A stretch of DNA of 33,107 nucleotides from Clostridia bacterium (GTDB lineage Bacteria > Bacillota > Clostridia > Oscillospirales > CAG-272). The position numbers and the translations under genes were made by a program. The notes under the pieces were generated by a model, which did not search any database, had not been told where the DNA came from, and saw only the letters and a list, made by a program, of their open reading frames with translations. Where the stretch lies: assembly GCA_017414385.1 (NCBI GenBank), contig JAFQMO010000037.1, positions 1-33,107 of the forward strand, given 5' to 3'. Positions 1-8,373 of this stretch are shown here, piece by piece; the first letter of the stretch is position 1, and every line of letters begins with the position of its first letter.

Positions 1-46
1 ACGATCAAGTACTTTGCAGAGCTCTAATATCTGACATTGACATGCA

Positions 47-82
47 AAAAAGACCGTTGTACAAATGTACAACGGTCTTTTT
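47..82. terminator. Bidirectional intrinsic terminator
   Basis: A long perfect inverted repeat: AAAAAGACCGTTGTAC pairs with GTACAACGGTCTTTTT around a four-base AAAT loop. A/T tracts on both sides give it a U-tail on either strand. It would end minus-strand transcription from the pseudouridine synthase gene and any plus-strand gene lying left of the window. Bases 1-46 hold nothing else I can identify. Confidence 0.9.
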
Positions 83-155
83 ATGCAATTACGGAGCCTC
101 GTATCAGACAGATCCTCTCTGTCCGTTTTTGCAGAAAAGGCACCTCCGATACCGC

Positions 156-992
156 TCACATATCTCTCGAATCATCGGCCCCCTGCGCCGAGCATAAATC
201 GCAGATCGCTGCTTCAAAAAGACACCAGGGCTCCTTATTGGTATCGGGAAGACAGATAATATCCATATCGTCAAAAATGACCGCCGCCGATCTTCGCTTT
301 TGCTGCCGTTCCGTGCGGACAAAATCGGTGCGTTTTTTCTGTTCCATATTGACAGGGTGCTGAAACGCAAGATGGTAGGACCAAAGCGCAATCCCCTCAT
401 TCCAAAGACCGCGCGGGGTACGGCCGCCATACTTTCCGTCAAGCAGGATCGGTATTCCGTGATGAGACAGCTGCGCACGGATCTGGTGGATGCGTCCCGT
501 ACCGAGGGTAACGCGAAGAAGCGACAGGATCTCTCCGTCATATTCGCATTCCGCCAAAGTCGTATAGGACAGTCTTGCCTCGCGGACACCGTTTCTGGTA
601 CGGTCTACAATAAATGTCTTGTTCTTTTTTGCATCCTTATACAGAAGATCGCAAAATTCGCCGAACGGCTCCTGCGGTCTGCCGCAAACGATACAAAGGT
701 ATTCTTTGACAAAATCACGTTCACGGATCGCCTCGGAAAGCAGCCCCGCTGCGTATTGCTTTTTTGCATAGACCATAACACCGCCAACGCCGCAGTCCAA
801 ACGGTGAACAACACCGATGTACGCATCTTTTTCCCCCTTATCCGATGCTCTTTGCAAAAGCACCTCCACAAGATCGGGCAGATTCGTATCCTTTGACCCC
901 TGAGACAGCATCCCCACAGGCTTTTCGACACATATAATGTGCCGATCTTCATACAAAATCCGAGGGACCTGATTATGTATCACCGCAAGCAC
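156..992 (-). CDS. RluA-family RNA pseudouridine synthase
   Basis: Probable pseudouridine synthase of the RluA family, which isomerises specific uridines in rRNA or tRNA. From this start it has about 278 residues, consistent with a catalytic domain without the N-terminal S4 domain of RluD. The catalytic-Asp segment reads HRLDCGVGGVMVYAK, and the later RIHQIRAQLSHHGIPILLDGKYG block is typical of the family. The HRLD core is intact, but the following residues (CGVGG) depart from the usual R-x-T-S-G, so the target uridine cannot be predicted. I chose GTG at 992 because GGAG lies seven bases upstream. ATG at 1019 has no ribosome binding site, and GTG at 983 is possible. It overlaps the end of the preceding WalJ-like gene by 20 bases, so the two are probably translationally coupled. 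It ends before the terminator at 47-82. Confidence 0.88.
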   Translation of the reverse strand: MLAVIHNQVPRILYEDRHIICVEKPVGMLSQGSKDTNLPDLVEVLLQRASDKGEKDAYIGVVHRLDCGVGGVMVYAKKQYAAGLLSEAIRERDFVKEYLCIVCGRPQEPFGEFCDLLYKDAKKNKTFIVDRTRNGVREARLSYTTLAECEYDGEILSLLRVTLGTGRIHQIRAQLSHHGIPILLDGKYGGRTPRGLWNEGIALWSYHLAFQHPVNMEQKKRTDFVRTERQQKRRSAAVIFDDMDIICLPDTNKEPWCLFEAAICDLCSAQGADDSRDM

Positions 993-1845
993 ATCCCCTC
1001 TCCGCGTCAAAAAACTCATCACACAGGACCACAGGCGCATCCCGTTTAGCAACCGACAAAAAATAATCCTCATCCTGACATAAGCCCTTTGTCTTCAATG
1101 CAGCACGAACCGTCAGATATGCAAGCTCGGGTGTATTGTTTTCGGGAGAAAGATGTGCCAGTAACATTCTGCGGGTACCGTGTTCTGTCAGCTCACAAAG
1201 CAGTGAGGCAGCATTCGCATTGGACAAATGACCGTTATCCGATAAGATCCGACGCTTCAGCTCATACGGATAAGGCCCCATCATCAGCATATTTTCATCG
1301 TGATTGGCCTCAAGGATCACCGCATCCGCACCGTACAAAGCAGTACGGATCTCTTCCGTAACACATCCCATATCCGTGGCGATCGCCGCCGTATAGGAAT
1401 ACGTCTCTCCCTGCGCGCAAAAACGATATCCCAGACACATACGGCTGTCATGCGGAACAGGAAACGATACAACGGAGATCTCGGGAGCATCCTCTCGCTG
1501 TCCGCAGACCGTCATACGGTAACAGGGCGGATGCGAAAAAAAGTAATCGGTGGGAAAGCCGCAGGCAGCAAGCTCCTTTGCCGTGTCAACGGAAAGGTGA
1601 ACGGGAACAGGGTGTTTTTTTAACAAAACAGGAAGCGCCTTTGTATGATCCGAATGCTCATGCGTAATAAAGACCGCATCGATATCGGAAAGGGACTCTC
1701 CGAGCGAGGCAAGTGCCCGCTCGATCGCACGGCAGCTCATGCCCGCATCCACCAGAATACGCGTCTCTCCGACACGCAGAAGTGTGCAGTTTCCCTTTGA
1801 TCCGGAAAACAAAGAAACCAATCGGTAACACGGCTTGTTCTTCAA
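973..1845 (-). CDS. walJ: WalJ/YycJ-like MBL-fold metallo-hydrolase
   Basis: Metallo-beta-lactamase-fold hydrolase of the WalJ (YycJ/VicX) type, a putative nuclease that in Bacilli is encoded with the WalRK cell-wall two-component system. The N-terminus has the family's SLFSGSKGNCTLL block. The metal site is THEHSDH at about residues 61-67, with later metal ligands likely in DTDMG-like (ATDMG) and HLSxxN segments. The length of 290 residues is slightly above the usual 260-270. The start is TTG at 1845, seven bases after a clean GGAGGA. The upstream GTG at 1858-1860 overlaps that Shine-Dalgarno sequence and is unlikely. No walRK genes lie next to it here, so only its co-transcription with the pseudouridine synthase gene is supported. 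It may be partly co-transcribed from folT through the hairpin at 1867-1891. Confidence 0.9.
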   Translation of the reverse strand: MKNKPCYRLVSLFSGSKGNCTLLRVGETRILVDAGMSCRAIERALASLGESLSDIDAVFITHEHSDHTKALPVLLKKHPVPVHLSVDTAKELAACGFPTDYFFSHPPCYRMTVCGQREDAPEISVVSFPVPHDSRMCLGYRFCAQGETYSYTAAIATDMGCVTEEIRTALYGADAVILEANHDENMLMMGPYPYELKRRILSDNGHLSNANAASLLCELTEHGTRRMLLAHLSPENNTPELAYLTVRAALKTKGLCQDEDYFLSVAKRDAPVVLCDEFFDAERGCACGDT

Positions 1846-1866
1846 GAAAACGTCCTCCACAGATGA

Positions 1867-1891
1867 AAAAGACGAACACAGTCCGTCTTTT
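1867..1891 (-). terminator. Intrinsic terminator after folT
   Basis: AAAAGACG and CGTCTTTT pair around a nine-base loop, with T/A tracts at both ends. It lies 21 bases after the folT stop codon on the minus strand and just before the ribosome binding site of the WalJ-like gene. With an eight-base stem that is half A/T it may be leaky, so read-through into the two downstream minus-strand genes is possible. No separate promoter for those genes stood out. Confidence 0.65.
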
Positions 1892-1912
1892 ATTTGATAT
1901 TTCTATTGTAGA

Positions 1913-2626
1913 TCACGGGTTTTTATATCGGTAATATGCGATCAAAACGATCACACCGATCACAGATGCAGCCACACATATCAGATAATCGCGCTTGCGG
2001 ATAGATACCTGTACAGTCTTCGGTATCAAGTGCATCTGCTTGAGAGGGGAGAGCAATCGTTGATATAAGATCATCATCAAAAGCACTTCGATGGGAAGCA
2101 TTGCGATATTTTTGATCGCGCCCGAAACGAAATATACCATATACGCCTTTCCGTAGAGGAAATGCTTCCAGACACTTCCGAGGATCACGTTGATGAGGAC
2201 ATTGACGGTAATCTTTGCAAGGAAGATACGGGAAAGCGAGAGCGACGACCGGAAAAAGAACAATGCATAAATCAGAAAAATGAGCATGGAGGATAACGCA
2301 TAGCCGGGGAAATATCCGGCAGGATCACCTCCCGAAAACAAAAAGCTGAGCGTGTCCACCAAAAATCCTGCGGGCACAGCAAGAACAGGGCCGGAGACCA
2401 TACACAGAACACCGGCGATCAAAAACGAGAAATAGATGCGCAAAAATGCGCCTCCGATCGGCAGAAAGAACAGATCGATAAGCGCACAGCACGAACAAAG
2501 AAGTGCTGTCGTCGTGAGCAGACGGGTGGATTTCACTGCCCTCAGAGCGTCCCTCCAGTAAGCGGCGGAAAACGGTGTGGAAAACAGTGCAAGCGGCAGA
2601 TTTTTTTCAGTTTTGTTTTGTTTCAT
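1913..2626 (-). CDS. folT: ECF transporter folate-binding subunit (FolT-like)
   Basis: Integral membrane substrate-binding (S) component of an energy-coupling factor vitamin transporter, most like FolT. After a short soluble N-terminus there are about six hydrophobic segments, including LLTTTALLCSCCALIDLFFL and the FolT-like stretch around PAGYFPGYALSSMLIFLIYALF, then the W..FLYGKAY segment. S components bind the vitamin and need the shared EcfA/EcfA'/EcfT module, which is not in this window. The folate assignment is strongly supported by the tetrahydrofolate riboswitch immediately upstream, a class known to control folT in Firmicutes. The ATG start has AAGGAG ten bases upstream, and that ribosome binding site abuts the riboswitch 3' end. 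The C-terminus has an extra membrane segment (LICVAASVIGVIVLIAYY) followed by a short basic tail. Confidence 0.9.
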   Translation of the reverse strand: MKQNKTEKNLPLALFSTPFSAAYWRDALRAVKSTRLLTTTALLCSCCALIDLFFLPIGGAFLRIYFSFLIAGVLCMVSGPVLAVPAGFLVDTLSFLFSGGDPAGYFPGYALSSMLIFLIYALFFFRSSLSLSRIFLAKITVNVLINVILGSVWKHFLYGKAYMVYFVSGAIKNIAMLPIEVLLMMILYQRLLSPLKQMHLIPKTVQVSIRKRDYLICVAASVIGVIVLIAYYRYKNP

Positions 2627-2636
2627 ATGTCATTTT

Positions 2637-2750
2637 CTCCTTAGCGGGATGCGGCCGTTGTACCGCAGTGGTAAAAGCGTTTACACCTTCGTCCGCAGAA
2701 CAACTCCCCGTTTCTGCAGCACTTAACGCACAACGACCTACTCTATGTAC
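2637..2750 (-). promoter_or_regulatory. Tetrahydrofolate (THF) riboswitch in the folT leader
   Basis: Read on the minus strand, this leader matches the THF-I riboswitch consensus block by block. GAGTAG is at 2743-2738. GCGTTAAGTG is at 2729-2720. P3 is formed by CTGCAG and CTGCGG around a GGGGAGTTGTT-type loop, followed by ACGAA and GCGGT. The 3' core reads GCATCCCGCT. P2 is an eight-pair helix, GTCGTTGT (2737-2730) with ACAACGGC (2661-2654). A short P1 (TAG with CTA, extendable with mismatches) reaches into the AAGGAG Shine-Dalgarno sequence at 2642-2637. This suggests that folate binding reduces folT translation. The consensus match is seen; control by occlusion is inferred. Confidence 0.93.
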
Positions 2751-2754
2751 GAAT

Positions 2755-2789
2755 AGTATATCATATTTTTTAGAAAAATACCATAGCAA
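2755..2789 (-). promoter_or_regulatory. folT: Probable sigma-A promoter of folT
   Basis: On the minus strand TTGCTA (2789-2784) and TATGAT (2765-2760) are separated by 18 bases. An overlapping TATACT offers a second -10. Transcription would start close to 2750, just before the first conserved block of the THF riboswitch, which supports the assignment. Confidence 0.6.
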
Positions 2790-2857
2790 TTGTCGAAAAT
2801 TTTTTCGCATTTATGAAAAATTTTTCAGACAATCCGATAAAATATCAGAAAACCGCA

Positions 2858-2886
2858 TTGATTTTTTGAGGTGTATAAGGTATAAT
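2858..2886 (+). promoter_or_regulatory. Sigma-A promoter of the 2.9-10.4 kb group
   Basis: TTGATT (2858-2863), a 17-base spacer and a perfect TATAAT (2881-2886). It lies 43 bases upstream of the lipoprotein start and is divergent from the folT promoter. The A/T-rich stretch between the two promoters (about 2765-2857) contains short A- and T-runs but no further element I recognise. Confidence 0.82.
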
Positions 2887-2929
2887 ATAATAAATATACG
2901 ATTTTGATCAAACGGATGGAGCCTTGTCT

Positions 2930-4522
2930 ATGAAACACACAAAAAAAAGACTTCTCGCAATATGCTGTCTTGCCGCTGTCGTGTCCCAAATGACGGCGTG
3001 TTCTTCTCTCATTGTCATTCATGATCCCCCCCTTTCGGATGCCGTCACAGAAACGGATGGTACATCCGATAATATCTCCTCCGTATCCGATACAGAGCAG
3101 GTCACTCACGGTTTCGATGTACCAAGCGATACCACAACAGACTCCGAGCCAAGTCCCGATCCCATCCATTGGGAGAAGCAGGCGCAAGATGCCCTCTCTT
3201 CCCTTCGTCAGGCTGACTTTGATACCATGAATTATCATATAGCATCCGTCGATAACAGTGCTGCACTCGGGACACAGTTTGAAGGCGAGCTCATCGGAAG
3301 CACCGTGCTTTCCGAGATCCGAGAAAAAAGGATCCATATGGTTGAGGAGAAATATAACGTTCGGATCCTGACCTTCTCTTACAGTGCTTCCGAGCTCTAT
3401 GAAGGGATCCGCTCCTCCATTCTTTCCGGCGAGCTTTATTCCGATGTCGTTGCAGATTTTTTAGCAATCCATCCGGCAGACATCGGACGTTATCAGGCAG
3501 CTGGTCTTTTGATGAATCTCCGCAGCCTGCCCTTCACCGATTATTCACAGCCGTATTATGACAGCAACGCCATGAACGAGCTGTCCTCCGGATATAATAT
3601 CTGGGCAGCATGGGGTGACTTCACCTATGCTCCCGAGAATATGTACGGCGTATATTTTAACAAAGCGATCACCGAGTCTCTCGGACTTGTTTCTCCGTAT
3701 GCGCAGGTCGCAGACGGAAGCTGGACATGGGAGACGCTGTTTGCCAATGCAAAAGCCGCAGCAGCCCTTTTGGATGCCGACGGTATCGCCGCAACCGTCG
3801 GCGATAATCTCGGCAACCTTCCGCTTTCCGTTACCGAGCAGATGGTAATGCTCTCCTCCGGGCTTACCCTGGTCGATACAGGCATCGATAAAACGCCTGT
3901 GCTCGCCGCGGAGGTAAGTGCGGACACGATGTATGCGCTCACCTCTGTTCTCCGCAACGACATCTACCGTTCCGCAACATCTGCAGGCGCTGACCGATAT
4001 ACCGCAGAGTACCCCAACGATAATGCGTTGTTTGCCGCAGGTAAAATGCTCTATCATGTAAATACGCTCTCTCATATTCCCTCCTACGCAGACATTTCGA
4101 CCGAGTGGGGAGTATTGCCGATTCCAAAGCTGACACAGACACAGGAGCACTATGTATCTTATACCGGTGATGCCGCAGTCATCTGTGTCCCCTCCTCCAA
4201 CGGTGCACTTGAGGAAACAGGCACCCTGCTTCAAGCGCTTTTTGCCGCAAGCAGCCGTGTGCAAAACGATCTGTATCTGGACGAGTCGCTCTCCTACTAT
4301 GTCAGAGACGGTAAAAGCATCGATATGCTCGATCTTATCTGTAATTCTGTTTCCTTTGATTTTGCGGTATCCTTCTCGTCCGGATATCCTTATCTGAATT
4401 ATGCAGTCAATCATGCGCTGCATAGCTCCATCACACAGGGAACCGGCTTCTGGGATCATTTTGAGTATTATAAGCGTTCCGCACAGAATGAGCTGAGCAA
4501 AGCATTCCCCACCGACCGCTGA
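2930..4522 (+). CDS. Extracellular solute-binding lipoprotein
   Basis: Predicted surface lipoprotein resembling family 1 ABC solute-binding proteins, which capture sugars or oligosaccharides. A basic N-terminus (KHTKKR) and hydrophobic core lead to a lipobox-like MTAC with the lipidated Cys at residue 24. A Ser/Thr/Asp/Glu-rich linker of about 60 residues follows. The mature domain has SBP-like features: MVEEKYNVRILTFSY near its start, repeated aromatic-rich segments, NMYGVYFNKAI, and a WTWETLFANAKAAA block like those in sugar-binding proteins. ATG at 2930 has GGAG eight bases upstream; TTG at 2924 is an unlikely alternative. The length (530 residues) is larger than typical 420-450-residue sugar SBPs. 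No permease or ATPase gene is adjacent. The next gene starts 34 bases on, so it probably shares the transcript with the nuclease genes. The ligand is unknown. Confidence 0.8.
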   Translation: MKHTKKRLLAICCLAAVVSQMTACSSLIVIHDPPLSDAVTETDGTSDNISSVSDTEQVTHGFDVPSDTTTDSEPSPDPIHWEKQAQDALSSLRQADFDTMNYHIASVDNSAALGTQFEGELIGSTVLSEIREKRIHMVEEKYNVRILTFSYSASELYEGIRSSILSGELYSDVVADFLAIHPADIGRYQAAGLLMNLRSLPFTDYSQPYYDSNAMNELSSGYNIWAAWGDFTYAPENMYGVYFNKAITESLGLVSPYAQVADGSWTWETLFANAKAAAALLDADGIAATVGDNLGNLPLSVTEQMVMLSSGLTLVDTGIDKTPVLAAEVSADTMYALTSVLRNDIYRSATSAGADRYTAEYPNDNALFAAGKMLYHVNTLSHIPSYADISTEWGVLPIPKLTQTQEHYVSYTGDAAVICVPSSNGALEETGTLLQALFAASSRVQNDLYLDESLSYYVRDGKSIDMLDLICNSVSFDFAVSFSSGYPYLNYAVNHALHSSITQGTGFWDHFEYYKRSAQNELSKAFPTDR

Positions 4523-4556
4523 TCCTTCTTCACCTTTGATTTGAAAGGAGCCTTCC

Positions 4557-5702
4557 ATGCTTCGATTTCTCCATTGCGCAGATGCGCACCTTGATACGCC
4601 CTATACCGTTGCGGATCTGGATGCCGCAGACCTCAAGCGTGCCGAGCTTCGCGCTGCATTTTCGTCCATGCTTCTCTATATCAGGCAGAATGATATTCGT
4701 CTGGTCTTGATTGCGGGAGATCTTTTCAGCCATGCATTCATCAAAAAGGAGACGATCTCATTTCTTTGGCGTGAGATGGAACAAACGCCCTCCTGTCATT
4801 TCGTGATCACACCCGGCAACCATGATTTCTATACCGATGACTGCGTGTACGCACAGTCGTCATTGCCTTCAAACGTGCACGTTTTCACATCGGAGAAGGT
4901 CCGTTCCGTTTATTTTGAAGATATCGGCGCCGAGGTATGGGGATTTGCGCACGTGGCACCGCAGATGCCGGGTTACCGACCGCTTGCAGGCGTACGTCCT
5001 GTTGAAAAGAAGCCCGGTGTATTCCGCATCTTCTGCGGTCATGCCGATATCCGCGGGACAAGCGAGGATACGCCGCAGATCACAAAGGAACAGCTTGCAC
5101 GCTTCGGTTTCGACTATGCCGCTCTCGGACATATCCATAATACCGAAGGTGTCCGCCGTGTCGGCAAGACCTATTTCGGCTATTCCGGCTGTCTGATCGG
5201 CAGAGACTTCAGCGAGACCGGCTTCAAGGGTGCCATATGCGGTATCCTTCGTACCGATGAAAACGGAGCCAACAACGTCTCTGTCCGCCGACTCCGTGTC
5301 GCGCGCCGTCATTATGAGGTATTGACCGTTGACCTCACCGCTCTGCGGCTTGCACAAACATTAACAGAAGCGGATGTAATTGCACATATCCTTCGTACCG
5401 CAGAGGATGCCCATATAACACTTGACCGCGATACTGCGCTTTCCCTGACATTGACCGGAGAGATTCCGGCAGATCTTTTCTTCGAGGAGACGCAGCTCCT
5501 TGCATCCCTTCCCGATATTGCTTCTCTCACGCTCATCGACCGAACCGTCCCGTGGCAAGCAGAAGCGCTTTCCGAGGATCCCACGCTGCGCGGTGCATAT
5601 TATAACGAACTGCGCGATGCGCTGTTTTCCGAGGACGAAACATTGCGTCAGACCGCCGCGATCGCACTCAGAGTCGGATTACAAGAGCTGAAAAACCGTT
5701 GA
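4557..5702 (+). CDS. YhaO-like Mre11/SbcD-family nuclease
   Basis: Calcineurin-like metallophosphoesterase of the Mre11/SbcD group, closest in layout to Bacillus YhaO. All five metal-site motifs are visible: D9-x-H11 (CADAHLD), AGDLFSHA, TPGNHDFY, CGHAD and GHIHN. Such proteins act as Mn-dependent nucleases on DNA ends in complex with a Rad50/SbcC-type ATPase, and a matching partner is encoded 52 bases downstream. The remaining 150 C-terminal residues would form the capping and partner-binding region. AAAGGAG lies six bases before the ATG. The length of 381 residues suits SbcD/YhaO. The pairing supports a role in DNA end processing or repair, but no activity can be proven from sequence. Confidence 0.92.
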   Translation: MLRFLHCADAHLDTPYTVADLDAADLKRAELRAAFSSMLLYIRQNDIRLVLIAGDLFSHAFIKKETISFLWREMEQTPSCHFVITPGNHDFYTDDCVYAQSSLPSNVHVFTSEKVRSVYFEDIGAEVWGFAHVAPQMPGYRPLAGVRPVEKKPGVFRIFCGHADIRGTSEDTPQITKEQLARFGFDYAALGHIHNTEGVRRVGKTYFGYSGCLIGRDFSETGFKGAICGILRTDENGANNVSVRRLRVARRHYEVLTVDLTALRLAQTLTEADVIAHILRTAEDAHITLDRDTALSLTLTGEIPADLFFEETQLLASLPDIASLTLIDRTVPWQAEALSEDPTLRGAYYNELRDALFSEDETLRQTAAIALRVGLQELKNR

Positions 5703-5754
5703 AACGACATCATCCGATACAGATATATACATAGAGATAAGAGGAATCAGACAC

Positions 5755-8325
5755 ATGATCATAGAACGCATATATATCACACAGTTCGGTGCCGTAACAG
5801 AGCGTGAGATCCCCTTCCGTGCGGGTCTGAATATCATTGAGGGTGAAAACGAATCCGGAAAAACGACCATCGCATCCTTCATTCGCTTCCTGTTCTATGG
5901 TTTTTCCGACATCCGCACCATGGAACGGTACTTTGCCTTTTCCGATACACTTTCCGGATGGCTCGACTGTACCGTACGTCTGTCACCCGATCCCGCATCC
6001 GAATCACGTTCCTTCCGTATTCAAAGAACATATACACTTCCATGTGAGGAAAACGCTCCGCCGATACAGAGCTGTAAGATCTTTGCACGAAATCACGGTG
6101 AGATCGTATCCGACACCCCCTTGTTTGAAGGACAGATCCCGGGAGAGGTCTTCTTCGGTGTCTCGGAGGAGATCTTCTCCGCGACCGCATTTGTCGGACA
6201 GGTCACAGCAAACACCTCCGCGAAAAAAAACGGCAGTTATACGGGAGGAGGCCCCATCAAGGCCGCGATCGACCGTATCCTTTATGCCGCCAATGAGGAG
6301 CTTGATCCGCAGGCTGCAATCCTTCGGCTGACACAAAAAAAAGAAGCGCTCTTTGATCCCACAACAGAGCGCGGAACCATCTATGAGATGGAACGTCGCC
6401 GAAGCTCTCTTGCAGCCACCTTGGCAGAAGCTGAAAAACAAATCAGTACGAGCACCGCAGCAACGGAAGGTGTAAATACACAGCAAGCAGCGGATGAGCC
6501 TTCCGAATCCGACGTCCCTGACGAGGACCGGCTTTCGGCACCGATTCTTGCCGCAATTGCCGAATATGAGGAAAACAAGCGGGAAAAAGAGGAACGTACC
6601 GCACAGCTGCAAAAAATATATGAGCGGTATCAGGAATATCAACAGTACAATGATATGGAGGTGCTCGGTGAGCTGCGGCTGAAAAAAGCAGCATCCGAGC
6701 AGAAAACACTCTCCCTCACAAAGTCGATCTTCCGCGGAAGCTATGTTCCGGATCGGGACTATGTCGCATCTCTTTATCTTTGCGCAGACGATATGCAGTC
6801 CGCCTCCTCCGACGAAAAGAACGCAAGGGATGAGCTCGAGCGTATCGAATTCTCCGTCCGCCGCGATAACATCAAGGAAAAGCAGCTTCGCCGTATCGCC
6901 TTGGATGGCGGTGTCGATGTACTCAGATCCCGCTTGGATAAAATCTACGCAAAACGCTCCATCATGACCGTATGCGGAATTCTTCTGCTTCTTTTGACAA
7001 TTTTTGCACTTTCCTCAACGATCTTTTTCTTTGTCCTTCGTTCAAGCCATACGCAAACTGCCATTTTTGTGACGGCATTTCTTGCCGCTCTTGCGGGATT
7101 CTTCTTTGTATCCCGATCAAGATATGAAAAGAATCTCGGTGCCATGCTGAAGCGATATGCCTGCTCCACCGAGGATGAGCTGGAAAACTTTCTTGAGGAA
7201 TATCTGTTATCCGAAGGAAAGCTGCATGCACTTGAGGAAAGTAAGGATACGATCGGAGAACGTATCTCCGATGCATCACTTCGCCGCAGCGAAGCCGCCA
7301 GACAGGCAGCGCTCCTACTCTCAAAGCTGCAGCCGCCCGATGTTCCCAAGATCACTGCAGAGCGGCTGACACCGGATATCGTCCGTACCGCTGTCAACCG
7401 TGTCGAGCGAACACTTGCGGAGATCGAGCGTCTCAAGCAGAAAACTGCACACTGCGAAGACTCTATCGTTGCATTCCTCACCGCACACGGTGTGGAAAGC
7501 GAGACTGCTTTGGAGGCGCGCTTCCATGAGCTTCAAGCATTCTTTGGCGGACGTGCTCCCGGAGAGATCGAAACGGATGTCCTGCGCCGTGAGCTCGATT
7601 TCAATCTGAAATCCTGCGCCGCGATTACGGAGCGTATCGCCATCCTGCGTGCAAAGCTCCCTGCAGAAAAGAAGGTTTCTGCAGTCGAGTCTGCCGATCG
7701 GGCCCATGCAGTCATCCCCGCAAAGACTGCTGATATCGGCCCCGACCCGCGCATTCTGCGCAAGCTACTTGAGGAAATGGATGCTCAGCTTCGCCGTGAA
7801 CGCAGAATGTACGCCGCTTTGAATATCGCAATCGAAACGATGCGCAGTGCAAGCACACGTCTCCATAATGAGATCGCACCGCGTTTGACCGCAACGGCGG
7901 GAAAATTGATGCGTGTGCTTTCCGATAAACGTTACCATGATCTCTCCATCGATGATGCCATGCAGCTCTCAGGCGTCGCATTTGATGAAGCAGAGGAGGC
8001 AGAAATGCCAATTGACTATATGAGTGCAGGAACACAAGACCTTGCATATCTCAGTCTTCGAATAGCGCTTCTGCATATGCTGTACCGAAAGGAGATGCCG
8101 CCTCTGCTGTTCGACGAGGCATTTGCAACGTTGGACGACAAACGGCTTGCCCGCATGGTCGCGCTGCTTCTTCGTACAACATCCGAGAACGGAAGCATCA
8201 CCTCCGAATCCGATCATACAACCGCAGATCCGGAGATTGCCTCTCAGGCACTAATCTTCACCTGCCATAAGCGTGAGCGCCGTGTTGCCGAAGCCGTGCA
8301 CTCCTGCCATGTAATCACGCTTTGA
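5755..8325 (+). CDS. YhaN-like AAA/SMC-type ATPase, partner of the nuclease
   Basis: Large ATPase of the Rad50/SbcC/YhaN class. Walker A is GENESGKTT at residues 30-38. A long Glu/Lys/Arg/Ala-rich region with coiled-coil character (about 190-740) follows. The C-terminal half-site has an ABC-signature-like MSAGTQDLAYLSLRIAL and Walker B PLLFDE at 783-788, then the D-loop ATLDD. About residues 404-453 hold two hydrophobic segments (GILLLLLTIFALSSTIFFF and FVTAFLAALAGFFFV), as in YhaN, so the coiled coil is probably membrane-anchored; SbcC lacks this. At 856 residues it is shorter than YhaN of B. subtilis (about 960). Its start has a modest AGAGGA ribosome binding site. With the upstream YhaO-like nuclease it should form a DNA-end-processing complex at the membrane. 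Confidence 0.92.
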   Translation: MIIERIYITQFGAVTEREIPFRAGLNIIEGENESGKTTIASFIRFLFYGFSDIRTMERYFAFSDTLSGWLDCTVRLSPDPASESRSFRIQRTYTLPCEENAPPIQSCKIFARNHGEIVSDTPLFEGQIPGEVFFGVSEEIFSATAFVGQVTANTSAKKNGSYTGGGPIKAAIDRILYAANEELDPQAAILRLTQKKEALFDPTTERGTIYEMERRRSSLAATLAEAEKQISTSTAATEGVNTQQAADEPSESDVPDEDRLSAPILAAIAEYEENKREKEERTAQLQKIYERYQEYQQYNDMEVLGELRLKKAASEQKTLSLTKSIFRGSYVPDRDYVASLYLCADDMQSASSDEKNARDELERIEFSVRRDNIKEKQLRRIALDGGVDVLRSRLDKIYAKRSIMTVCGILLLLLTIFALSSTIFFFVLRSSHTQTAIFVTAFLAALAGFFFVSRSRYEKNLGAMLKRYACSTEDELENFLEEYLLSEGKLHALEESKDTIGERISDASLRRSEAARQAALLLSKLQPPDVPKITAERLTPDIVRTAVNRVERTLAEIERLKQKTAHCEDSIVAFLTAHGVESETALEARFHELQAFFGGRAPGEIETDVLRRELDFNLKSCAAITERIAILRAKLPAEKKVSAVESADRAHAVIPAKTADIGPDPRILRKLLEEMDAQLRRERRMYAALNIAIETMRSASTRLHNEIAPRLTATAGKLMRVLSDKRYHDLSIDDAMQLSGVAFDEAEEAEMPIDYMSAGTQDLAYLSLRIALLHMLYRKEMPPLLFDEAFATLDDKRLARMVALLLRTTSENGSITSESDHTTADPEIASQALIFTCHKRERRVAEAVHSCHVITL

Positions 8326-8373
8326 CATCATACACTCGTATACAATCGAAAACAAAGAAAGGGAATTTTATCC

